Below, piece by piece: positions 17,893 through 24,917 of a stretch of DNA of 36,829 nt (positions are counted from its first letter, which is position 1; every line of letters starts with the position of its first letter). Both the position numbers and the translations under genes were made by a program. The notes beneath the pieces are model-generated. The model was not told the DNA's origin and made no database searches. It was given only the letters and a program-made list of their open reading frames with translations. This DNA comes from a virus, in IMG/VR virus record IMGVR_UViG_3300042897_000740, positions 1-36,829 of that record; one strand, 5' to 3'.

Positions 17893-19213
17893 GAATAATG
17901 CACCTGATTTGGTGCACAAAAAACGTTATTGTGGTGCTTCTAAAATAGAAGTATCTAAACGTTGCACCTCATCTCTTTTCAACACTATTGAAAAGTGTAA
18001 GCAGGTATTACCAGATTTACAATATCGTTTGGTTATTGTTGATGATGATTCAGATGAAATTTTTATAAATTTCATCAAAAGGAAAATAAAGCAAGCCTCT
18101 TTCCCATGCGAACTGATTCACACAGAAAAAAGAGGTTTACATCCAAGCATAATGAGGTGTTATGAACTAGGTAAAGAACAAGGTAAAGATTTAGTTTATT
18201 TCGCTCAAGACGATTATTTGTATTATGAAACTGCGCTCGAAGAAATGATTGATGCTCATGCGCAGTTTAAAAAACTAACTGGGATGAAGATTTGCATTTT
18301 CCCATATGATGATCCAATTAGATACACTCTATACAATTATATGTACCGAGTATTCTTAGGTAAGAAAAGACATTGGCGTAATGCATATCATACCGCATCA
18401 TGTTTTATGATGGAGCATAGCACCCTTGTAGATAATTGGGAATTGTTTGTTGCAATGGGCGAAGGAACTAGAGGACCTCAATGCGAAGATCGCTCAATTA
18501 ATCGACTATTTTTGAATTATGATGAATTACCTAAAAGAAAATTAGAGCATTTATTGTATACTCCAATTCCTAGTTTAGCCTTGCATATGGGATTTGAATC
18601 GGAAAAAGATCCATACATTGAATGGGAAAAATTATGGAATCAGTTTCAAGAATTTGATTTTGTGGAGTTACCGAAAGATAAAAAGATTGTTTTGAATTTA
18701 GGTTCAGGTAAACAAAGAATATCACAAGCGCTTTATAATGACTTTATTGGAGATTATCATGAGATTCGAATTGATTTGGATGAAAAAGCGAATCCAGATA
18801 TTCTACACGATATAACTAAATTGCCTATGATTCCTGACGACTCTGTTGACGCTGTTTACAGTTCACACTCTCTGGAACATATTGGTTTTTATGATGTTGC
18901 GGATTGTTTGAAAGAATGGTACAGAGTATTAAAAAGGGGCGGCGAGTTAAGAATTCTCGTTCCCGATATTTCTACTCCAGCAAAACATATAGCTGAGGGT
19001 GATGTGTTTCATGTGATGTACGAATCAGAAGTTGGTCCTATTCATGCTCTAGATGTGTTTTATGGACATAAAAGTCTTTCAAAATTGAATCCATGTATGC
19101 AACATAAAACGGGATTCACAGTTAAATCTTTTAAGGCTTTATTAGATTTTTTAGGATTTGAAAATATGATTCAATCAGATGGTTTTAATATAATTGTGAG
19201 AATAAGAAAATAA
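17852..19213 (+). CDS. GT-A glycosyltransferase / methyltransferase fusion (453 aa)
   Basis: Residues 1-265 look like a GT-A (GT2-like) glycosyltransferase: EILVILQTHSR at the start, a cluster of aspartates VIVDDDSDE (61-69), a DxD-like FAQDDYL (117-123) and a late CEDRSINRLF. Residues about 275-453 are a SAM-dependent methyltransferase: IVLNLGSGKQRI (279-290), IRIDLDE, DDSVDAVYSSHSLEHI (329-344), WYRVLKRGGELRILVPD (356-372). This gives the same glycosyltransferase-then-methyltransferase order as the 591-residue protein upstream, from an apparently different glycosyltransferase fold. I chose the ATG at 17852 because the ILVILQTHS strand follows it directly, despite the 41-base overlap. Acceptor and sugar donor are unknown. 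Confidence 0.72.
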   Translation: MRQEILVILQTHSRNNAPDLVHKKRYCGASKIEVSKRCTSSLFNTIEKCKQVLPDLQYRLVIVDDDSDEIFINFIKRKIKQASFPCELIHTEKRGLHPSIMRCYELGKEQGKDLVYFAQDDYLYYETALEEMIDAHAQFKKLTGMKICIFPYDDPIRYTLYNYMYRVFLGKKRHWRNAYHTASCFMMEHSTLVDNWELFVAMGEGTRGPQCEDRSINRLFLNYDELPKRKLEHLLYTPIPSLALHMGFESEKDPYIEWEKLWNQFQEFDFVELPKDKKIVLNLGSGKQRISQALYNDFIGDYHEIRIDLDEKANPDILHDITKLPMIPDDSVDAVYSSHSLEHIGFYDVADCLKEWYRVLKRGGELRILVPDISTPAKHIAEGDVFHVMYESEVGPIHALDVFYGHKSLSKLNPCMQHKTGFTVKSFKALLDFLGFENMIQSDGFNIIVRIRK

Positions 19214-19917
19214 TGGAAAGTTTATACTACAAATATGACTTAGACGTTGAACATGCATACATTATGCGCATCAAAGGAAATGAGCAATCCGAGCGTTATG
19301 CTGAACGATGCGCACAATCCTGCGAAAAAGTGGGACAAAAGTACATCATTTGGGATGCGTTTGATGGAACTATTAATGGTAAAGAAATTCAATTTCCAGA
19401 TCATGCAAAGTATGAATCAATCTACAAAATTCTAAAACTTTCAAGTCATTATATCACGAAGGCAGAAGTCGCCTGTACATTGACACATTTAAGTGTTTGG
19501 CTTGAATGCGCTAAAATTGGAAAGCCTGTGGTAATTCTAGAACATGACGCCATAATGCTGCAAAAGTTCGAACACATGCATTCTCTGAATGCAATTGTAT
19601 ATCTTGGCGGTGAAGAATGGGTTAAAAAGAATTGGCCAATCACATATGTACCGCCAATGGGAAGCGATGGTATCAATTATCGTTTTATTTGCCGCGCACA
19701 CGCATATGCAATTGACCCACCAATGGCTAAAAATCTTTTAGCCTATGTGCTTAAGAACGGAATTTATGGTGCGCCAGATTATATGATGCGTTTTGATCTA
19801 TTCAATATCACACATCAAGGTTGTTATGCGTATGACGAATATTTTAATCGTAACGATACAACAATTAAGTATCGCAATCCATACGCGATACCACGAAACG
19901 AACATTTAGAGAGATAA
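19213..19917 (+). CDS. glycosyltransferase family 25 (LPS/collagen-type galactosyltransferase-like), 234 aa
   Basis: GT25 features are VEHAYIMRIKGNEQSERYAERC near the N-terminus, WDAFDG (47-52), the conserved TKAEVACTLTHLSVWLEC (82-99) and the metal/donor segment PVVILEHDAIM (105-115), then RAHAYAIDPPMAKNLL. GT25 includes bacterial LPS galactosyltransferases and animal procollagen galactosyltransferases (COLGALT). A second GT25 domain is fused inside the 654-residue enzyme at 31379, where the same alignment landmarks are visible. The start overlaps the preceding stop by one base (TAATG). The 3' end overlaps the convergent epimerase gene by 12 bases, so no terminator separates them. The sugar and acceptor are not determinable. 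Confidence 0.78.
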   Translation: MESLYYKYDLDVEHAYIMRIKGNEQSERYAERCAQSCEKVGQKYIIWDAFDGTINGKEIQFPDHAKYESIYKILKLSSHYITKAEVACTLTHLSVWLECAKIGKPVVILEHDAIMLQKFEHMHSLNAIVYLGGEEWVKKNWPITYVPPMGSDGINYRFICRAHAYAIDPPMAKNLLAYVLKNGIYGAPDYMMRFDLFNITHQGCYAYDEYFNRNDTTIKYRNPYAIPRNEHLER

Positions 19918-20700
19918 CCATTCCTCTAATGTTTTAAAGTTATGAGCGAAATCTTGTTCCGCTCTCGTATTGAATTGATATTTGTTTTCTAAATGATTTG
20001 GAAAAGGAATATTGATGACTTCTCCACCATACTTTTTCTGAATCAAGAGCGCGACCTTTTCGAACGATATTGTTCTTGACGTACCAAGGTCGCGTATTCC
20101 TTTAAATCTTTCTTTGCCTGTCATCACAGCAATGACATCTTCAACACATATAAAGTCACGCAAGCAAAGGTCAGAACGTTCAAAGATACGAATTAAACCG
20201 TCATTAATTGCTTGGTTTCTAAATTGAGTGACTGGGCTTGCTTGACCACCTTTATGATTCTCACCATCACCGTAGACATTATAGAGTCTATATCCTTCAA
20301 ACGAATTGAAGCGATGTAGATTATCACTAACCCATTGCTCAACTACTGCTTTACTAAAAGCATATTGATTTAGTGGATTGATGCATCGCCCAGTCATTGA
20401 AGTAAATGTGTTTCCAAAAACGGAGGCAGAAGAAACCCATTTCACAGGCACACCATGTTCAATACATTTTTCAAACAACTCAATGCTAAATCGAATATTG
20501 TACTGATATAATTTGTTTACGTTTCTTTCGCTGGCGTCTGAAATTCCACCGATGTGATATACGCATTCTACATCTTTCCAATTATCAAACCCATATAAAA
20601 GATTAAAGCAATCTTCCATACCATATGTTTTCACATTATCGCCAAGAAGCGGCAACAAACGCGAACCGATAAAACCTTTATGTCCCGTCAATATATTCAT
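19906..20700 (-). CDS. HldD-like NAD(P)-dependent sugar-nucleotide epimerase (264 aa)
   Basis: An extended-type SDR: TGHKGFIGSRL (5-15) is the nucleotide-binding GxxGxxG, VSSASVFGN (89-97) holds the serine region, and YAFSK (113-117) is the catalytic YxxxK. The segment RLYNVYGDGENHKGGQASPV (138-157) and the following LRDFICVEDV closely parallel ADP-L-glycero-D-manno-heptose 6-epimerase (E. coli HldD: NVYGPREGHKGSMAS...RDFVYVGDV). At 264 residues it is shorter than E. coli HldD (310). It is the last gene of a four-gene minus-strand operon with an HldE-like enzyme, which supports the heptose assignment. Its start overlaps the HAD gene by four bases (ATGA), and its end overlaps the convergent GT25 gene. 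A different nucleotide-sugar epimerase specificity remains possible. Confidence 0.72.
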   Translation of the reverse strand: MNILTGHKGFIGSRLLPLLGDNVKTYGMEDCFNLLYGFDNWKDVECVYHIGGISDASERNVNKLYQYNIRFSIELFEKCIEHGVPVKWVSSASVFGNTFTSMTGRCINPLNQYAFSKAVVEQWVSDNLHRFNSFEGYRLYNVYGDGENHKGGQASPVTQFRNQAINDGLIRIFERSDLCLRDFICVEDVIAVMTGKERFKGIRDLGTSRTISFEKVALLIQKKYGGEVINIPFPNHLENKYQFNTRAEQDFAHNFKTLEEWLSL

Positions 20701-20999
20701 AAATCCTCCGCATTGATTGCTTTATCGTCAATCCATTTATCATATTTTGGTTTGCGCATTTTCACGGAATGAAACTTGCAACCCCATTGAATCAATTGTT
20801 GTTTCGTAAGTTTAGTAAAATTTCTGTTCGTAGCCATACCACGAGCAGTCCAGTAATGTATCTCATGCCCTTCATCATATAATGCATTTATTTTCGCTAT
20901 GCGTTCATAAAGCGGAACGGCTTGTGTGTAATCTCGTTTTCCATCTTTTCCTAATGGACTTACGCAAATCGTATCGTCAATGTCAACAATGTAAATCAC
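20697..20999 (-). CDS. small cap-less HAD-family phosphatase (100 aa)
   Basis: A minimal HAD fold: IVDIDDT at residues 4-10 provides the nucleophile Asp6 and acid/base Asp8. YWTARG (49-54) gives motif II Thr51, KPKYDKW with Lys83 or Lys85 gives motif III, and IDDKA (90-94) gives the motif IV acidic pair. No cap domain is present. Similar short proteins are annotated as capsule/LPS-biosynthesis phosphatases. In this operon it could replace GmhB, the HAD phosphatase that removes a phosphate from heptose-1,7-bisphosphate, but GmhB is longer (about 190 residues) and a zinc loop is not seen here. It overlaps both neighbours by four bases. Confidence 0.75.
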   Translation of the reverse strand: MIYIVDIDDTICVSPLGKDGKRDYTQAVPLYERIAKINALYDEGHEIHYWTARGMATNRNFTKLTKQQLIQWGCKFHSVKMRKPKYDKWIDDKAINAEDL

Positions 21000-21355
21000 T
21001 TTTGCGAATCTCCAGGCATAACACGATAATTATCTTCAACAGAATCTGGAGTTGAAACTTCTAATATAGTACCTTCGGTAATGCAATGAAGTTGATGCAT
21101 TTGTAACGGTTCATTTGTCCAAACGTCTCCCTTACCGAAAACCTTTAAGTGCTTTGATGCGTCTTTAGGGTCTATCCAATGTATCTCGAATAAACCACTC
21201 AGCACATACCAAGTTTCGTGCTTTTCTTTATGAAAATGCATACTGAACTTGGCGCCAGTATTGAAGTTCATAAATTTGCCACAGTAAAGATCATTACTGA
21301 CAAATATTTCTTCAGAACCCCAGCCTTTTTTCACCGTACCAATCAATCTCGTCAT
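20996..21355 (-). CDS. cupin-fold protein, mannose-6-phosphate isomerase-like (119 aa)
   Basis: A single-domain cupin. The classical motif 1 G(X)5HXH(X)4E(X)6G is matched exactly, with Gly34, His40, His42, Glu47 and Gly54. Motif 2 is represented by GKGDVWTNEPLQMHQLH, with His87 or His90 as fourth ligand. The opening GWGSEEIFVSNDLYCGKF is typical of sugar-phosphate isomerase-like cupins found in nucleotide-sugar operons. It is coupled by four-base overlaps to the HldE-like gene and the HAD gene, so a role in making or trimming a sugar phosphate is inferred. The exact reaction cannot be determined; epimerase, isomerase or a regulatory sugar-binding role are all possible. Confidence 0.75.
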   Translation of the reverse strand: MTRLIGTVKKGWGSEEIFVSNDLYCGKFMNFNTGAKFSMHFHKEKHETWYVLSGLFEIHWIDPKDASKHLKVFGKGDVWTNEPLQMHQLHCITEGTILEVSTPDSVEDNYRVMPGDSQK

Positions 21356-22524
21356 AATTCACCTAAAATTTTAGTCGTTGAGTATCCTTCCGTGAATGGG
21401 ATAATCACAACGATAGCCAAATCATTACCCACAACATTTTCTGCTTTGTAATCTCCACCTTTTGTAATGATATCAGGTTTTAATTCCTTTATCAAGTTAT
21501 ATGGTGTATCTTCATCGAAGATGACAACTTCATCTACAAATTTAATCGATTCAAGAGATTTTTTTCGATCTTCTTGATTGTTAATTGGACGTTTGATTCC
21601 TTTTAAACGACGAACGCTGGCGTCCGAATTAAGACCAACAATGAGATAGTCGCCAAGGGCTTTCGATTTTTCTAGCAAGTCAAAGTGACCGCGATGAAGA
21701 ATATCGAAACAACCATTTGTGAAAATTTTTCGTTTAATTAAATCTTCTACTTTAAGTGTATATGTTCCTAAATGCTGAACACAAACCCCTGCGCCACGAT
21801 TCGCGATTTCAATTGACTCATCAATTGTATGACCTTTTTCGATTGCATATACTAAAGCCGCCATAAAACAATCACCAGCGCCAGTCACATCGGCGACTTT
21901 ATCCGAAGTTGCTGGAAGGTTTTTAATTTGATTATTGTAATAATACGTCACGCCCTCTTTACCACGAGTTACAATAAACAATTTTATATTATGCTGCTCT
22001 GCTGCAATCTGAATGTTATGATCGGTCGGATTGCCATAAAAATCTTTAAACTCTTTCTCATTACACTTTATGCAAAAAACATCTTCGTAATATTCAAATT
22101 TGCGTTTCGGATCTACGAATATCTTCACTCCCGATCTTCGTATTTTCTGTAAAATGAGTTGAAAGTTATCCAACGTTCCTTTGTTATAGTCGCTTATTAC
22201 AACAGCTGAATAATCGGTAAAATTTACTCTATTGAGGTTGTAAATGACTTCTTGGTTGTTTCCGACGACCTCGTTATCCAATCGGCAGATAATCGTATTA
22301 TCGACGATAATTCGCGTTTTTTGACAGGTTTCTTTAGAATGAAAGAAATCTACATCAAAACACAAACTTTTAAGGTTTTCGTACACATTTCCCGCTCCAC
22401 CAGCCTTATTTTCGACTTTTTGCTGTTTTACGAGTGGAGTGGGTCCTTCTGGGTTCAGCTTTTCGCAGGAACCAAATATAAAGGTATCTTGGATCAAATC
22501 ACCGATAAGAAGGGCTTTTTGCAT
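21352..22524 (-). CDS. hldE: HldE-like bifunctional heptose-7-phosphate kinase / heptose-1-phosphate adenylyltransferase (390 aa)
   Basis: The N-terminal PfkB/ribokinase domain has LLIGDLIQD (5-13), LNPEGPTP (23-30), the AGGAGNV loop (41-47) and the catalytic DVTGAGDCF (212-220, base Asp218). The C-terminal nucleotidyltransferase has TNGCFDILHRGH (269-280, the HxGH motif), GLNSD (297-301) and the terminal EGYSTTKIL. This order matches HldE (RfaE), which makes ADP-D-glycero-manno-heptose. It is shorter than E. coli HldE (477 aa) but keeps both active sites. I start at the ATG at 22524 because homology begins there. A TTG at 22581 has a GAGG upstream but adds 19 unrelated residues and lies upstream of the minus-strand promoter box. 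This is the first gene of the minus-strand operon. Confidence 0.85.
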   Translation of the reverse strand: MQKALLIGDLIQDTFIFGSCEKLNPEGPTPLVKQQKVENKAGGAGNVYENLKSLCFDVDFFHSKETCQKTRIIVDNTIICRLDNEVVGNNQEVIYNLNRVNFTDYSAVVISDYNKGTLDNFQLILQKIRRSGVKIFVDPKRKFEYYEDVFCIKCNEKEFKDFYGNPTDHNIQIAAEQHNIKLFIVTRGKEGVTYYYNNQIKNLPATSDKVADVTGAGDCFMAALVYAIEKGHTIDESIEIANRGAGVCVQHLGTYTLKVEDLIKRKIFTNGCFDILHRGHFDLLEKSKALGDYLIVGLNSDASVRRLKGIKRPINNQEDRKKSLESIKFVDEVVIFDEDTPYNLIKELKPDIITKGGDYKAENVVGNDLAIVVIIPFTEGYSTTKILGEL

Positions 22525-22526
22525 AA

Positions 22527-22543
22527 AATAAATAGAATAAATA
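22527..22543 (+). promoter_or_regulatory. tandem T4-like late promoter boxes (2 x AATAAATA), rightward
   Basis: Two copies of AATAAATA, at 22527-22534 and 22536-22543, lie nine bases apart in the divergent gap between the HldE-like gene and the 768-residue fibre gene. The second lies 65 bases before the ATG at 22609, which has a GGAGAG ribosome-binding site at 22594-22599. They probably drive the second fibre block. Confidence 0.5.
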
Positions 22544-22556
22544 TCACAGAGTATTA

Positions 22557-22564
22557 TATTTATT
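22557..22564 (-). promoter_or_regulatory. T4-like late promoter box (AATAAATA), leftward
   Basis: TATTTATT on the plus strand reads AATAAATA on the minus strand. It lies 32 bases upstream of the chosen ATG of the HldE-like gene, so the leftward transcript would start at about 22551. This is the only candidate promoter I see for the four-gene sugar operon, and it forms a divergent pair with the rightward boxes. Confidence 0.5.
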
Positions 22565-22608
22565 GTACTCAAATAAGTCAAATTAGCCTCGATGGAGAGT
22601 GAAATCGA

Positions 22609-24915
22609 ATGGCAGAGAATAAAACATTTAGCGTCAAGAATGGATTAGATGTAAATCGTACGATTGTTCTTGATGAAAGCAGAAATTTAACGAATATCGG
22701 CACAGCTAACGTTGAGACTCTTGTAGTCAACAATGCCGTTATTACAAACGCCACGTTACCTTCTCTGGACGCAGCTGCGAATACAGTCGCTGTAAGCCAA
22801 AACGGAGCAGGTACTTTATCCAAGGCTCAATTAAATTTTGTCAATACAAGCACTGTTGGAATTACCGTCTCCAATAATGGCGGCGTAGCAAATATTGCCT
22901 TCTCAGCAAATACTGTAAAAGAAGATGCAGCTGCAAACACCGTTGCTGTTTATTCTGAAGGAACTTTACGTTATGCCAACGCAAACCTCAATTTTAATAA
23001 CACCTCAACAGTTAATGTAACTGTAACGCAAGATACAGCATCAGGGGCTGCAAATCTTTCCGTTTCCGTCAACACTTCTGCAATTCTTGCTTTCTCAAAA
23101 GGTGAGAAGGGTGAGAAGGGCGAGGTTGGCGCCAAAGGAATGATGGGCGATCAAGGTTATCAAGGCGTTCAGGGTGAAAAAGGACAAAAAGGCGAACAAG
23201 GGTATCAAGGTTTCCAAGGCGTTCAAGGTGCTCAAGGTGTGCAAGGTTCGACTGGTAATGGACTAGAAGTTGCTGGTACAGTTTTGGACGAGATTGATTT
23301 ACCATATGTTGGTATCAACCAAGGTGATGTTTATTTAACAAGCAACACATCAACTCTTTGGGTATTCAATTCACTTGAAGGTGAATGGAATAGTCTTGGT
23401 CAATTGACTGGTCCACAAGGATTTCAAGGTACGCAAGGTGTGCAAGGACCACAAGGAGTTCAAGGCGCACAAGGCGTTCAAGGTCAAACAGGTGCTGGTG
23501 AACAAGGCTTCCAAGGAATTAGAGGCGCAAGTTCTTGGACTCCAATCACAGACAAAATTACACAGAGCACCGTCGATTCTAATTTGTTTACTAAAACAAG
23601 TGGCGGTAATGCATGGAACGCTGAAGTGTATTCTAAGGAAGGATATACGAGAGGTGTATTCGTAACTGCAAACGTTGCTCAAGCAAATGTTTATGCTATC
23701 GTTGGATTGAATGAAGATCCACAAGCAAATCCAAGTTTCACTTCAATTGACTACGGGTTCTATTTTGATCCAACTGGAACTGTTTCTATATTTGAGGGTG
23801 GATCTTCAATTTCTTCTGAAGGAAATTACGGGACCAACACACAATTTACAATCACTTATAATAGTTTATCTGTACAATATTATAAAGATGGAACGCTCGT
23901 TCGTGATGTTGCAAGAGTAGTCGGCAATCCATTATATTTAGATACTGCATTTTATACAAATGCCGCATCAATGTATATCACCTTTGGTGCGATGGGTGAA
24001 GCAGCTGGCGCTCAAGGTGCTTCAGGTGTACAAGGCGCTCAAGGAAGACAAGGCGCTGTAGGTGCTTCGGGCGATGCTGGTCCACAAGGTCATCAAGGTG
24101 TTCAAGGTACACAAGGTCATCAAGGCGTTCAAGGCGCACAAGGTGTTCCTGGCGTTCAAGGTGCGACAGGAACACAAGGCGATCAAGGCGCGCAAGGGTT
24201 TCAAGGTTTAAGTGGCGTTCAAGGCGCGCAAGGTGTTCAAGGTGCGCAAGGTGTTCAAGGTGCGCAAGGTGTTCAAGGTGTTCAAGGTGCAACTGGTGCT
24301 GGTGCACAAGGTGCGCAGGGCATTCAAGGTTCACAAGGAGTTCAGGGCGCAATCGGCGCGCAGGGTGTACAAGGCGAAAGTAATGTAGATCAAATTCTTG
24401 GTAAACAAACGATATGGGTTCCTGCCATTTCAATGGTCACAACTACAACAAATGGCGCCATATTGTCAACGACAGAAACTTCAACAAACAAACTTATGAT
24501 TGCAGCGTTAGACTTTGATGCATCAACTGAAAACTATGCACAGTTTATGATTCAAATGCCAAAATCTTGGAATGAAGGAACGCTAAACGTGCAATTTATT
24601 TGGTCACACCCAACAACAGCAACTAATTTTGGTGTTGTTTGGGGAGCTGAAGCAGTTGCATTTAATGATGGTGATCCATATGATACTGCATTTGGTACAG
24701 CTGTAACTGTAGCAGATACTGGTGGAACAGCAAATGCCATTTACAGAAGTGCTGAGGCAACAGGATTGACCGTTGCTGGATCGCCAACAGCAGAGGAATA
24801 TGTTGCGTTTAGAGTTAAGCGTGTTGTATCTGATGGTTCAGATACAATGGGTGTCAGTGCAAGATTGCATGGCGTTAAAGTACACTATGTTATTGATGCA
24901 GCAAGAGATAATTAA
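22609..24915 (+). CDS. collagen-like tail fibre protein (768 aa)
   Basis: The N-terminus MAENKTFSVKNGLDVNRTIVLD and the strand-rich LTNIGTANVETLVVNNAVI resemble virion-attachment regions of marine phage structural proteins. Two related segments (DAAANTVAVSQNG... and DAAANTVAVYSEG...) follow. Collagen repeats occupy about residues 164-222, 268-307 and 466-594, separated by beta-domains, one starting SWTPITDKITQSTVDSNLF. The C-terminal domain (QTIWVPAISM...MIAALDFDASTENYAQFMIQMPKSW...SDGSDTMGVSARLHGVKVHY) resembles a common phage tail domain I recall from many marine phages. Repeat lysines sit in the Y position. It is paired with the glycine-rich gene starting two bases after its stop. Likely a trimeric fibre or whisker. 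Confidence 0.88.
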   Translation: MAENKTFSVKNGLDVNRTIVLDESRNLTNIGTANVETLVVNNAVITNATLPSLDAAANTVAVSQNGAGTLSKAQLNFVNTSTVGITVSNNGGVANIAFSANTVKEDAAANTVAVYSEGTLRYANANLNFNNTSTVNVTVTQDTASGAANLSVSVNTSAILAFSKGEKGEKGEVGAKGMMGDQGYQGVQGEKGQKGEQGYQGFQGVQGAQGVQGSTGNGLEVAGTVLDEIDLPYVGINQGDVYLTSNTSTLWVFNSLEGEWNSLGQLTGPQGFQGTQGVQGPQGVQGAQGVQGQTGAGEQGFQGIRGASSWTPITDKITQSTVDSNLFTKTSGGNAWNAEVYSKEGYTRGVFVTANVAQANVYAIVGLNEDPQANPSFTSIDYGFYFDPTGTVSIFEGGSSISSEGNYGTNTQFTITYNSLSVQYYKDGTLVRDVARVVGNPLYLDTAFYTNAASMYITFGAMGEAAGAQGASGVQGAQGRQGAVGASGDAGPQGHQGVQGTQGHQGVQGAQGVPGVQGATGTQGDQGAQGFQGLSGVQGAQGVQGAQGVQGAQGVQGVQGATGAGAQGAQGIQGSQGVQGAIGAQGVQGESNVDQILGKQTIWVPAISMVTTTTNGAILSTTETSTNKLMIAALDFDASTENYAQFMIQMPKSWNEGTLNVQFIWSHPTTATNFGVVWGAEAVAFNDGDPYDTAFGTAVTVADTGGTANAIYRSAEATGLTVAGSPTAEEYVAFRVKRVVSDGSDTMGVSARLHGVKVHYVIDAARDN
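24214..24285 (+). repeat. 18-bp tandem repeats inside collagen tract
   Basis: The 18-base unit GGTGTTCAAGGTGCGCAA, encoding GVQGAQ, occurs exactly at 24232-24249 and 24250-24267. A copy with two changes lies before it (24214-24231) and a half-matching copy after it (24268-24285). The units are in frame, so gain or loss would change stalk length by six residues without a frameshift. Confidence 0.8.
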
Positions 24916-24917
24916 AC

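Noticed and set aside
22525-22581. TTG start at 22581 for the HldE-like gene
   Set aside because: It has a GAGG upstream, but the extra 19 residues precede the conserved kinase start and the minus-strand promoter box lies inside this extension. The ATG at 22524 was preferred.
24000-24390. CRISPR-like array of short repeats
   Set aside because: The repeats are in-frame Gly-X-Y codons of 9 or 18 bases without spacers of constant length; they are collagen coding sequence.
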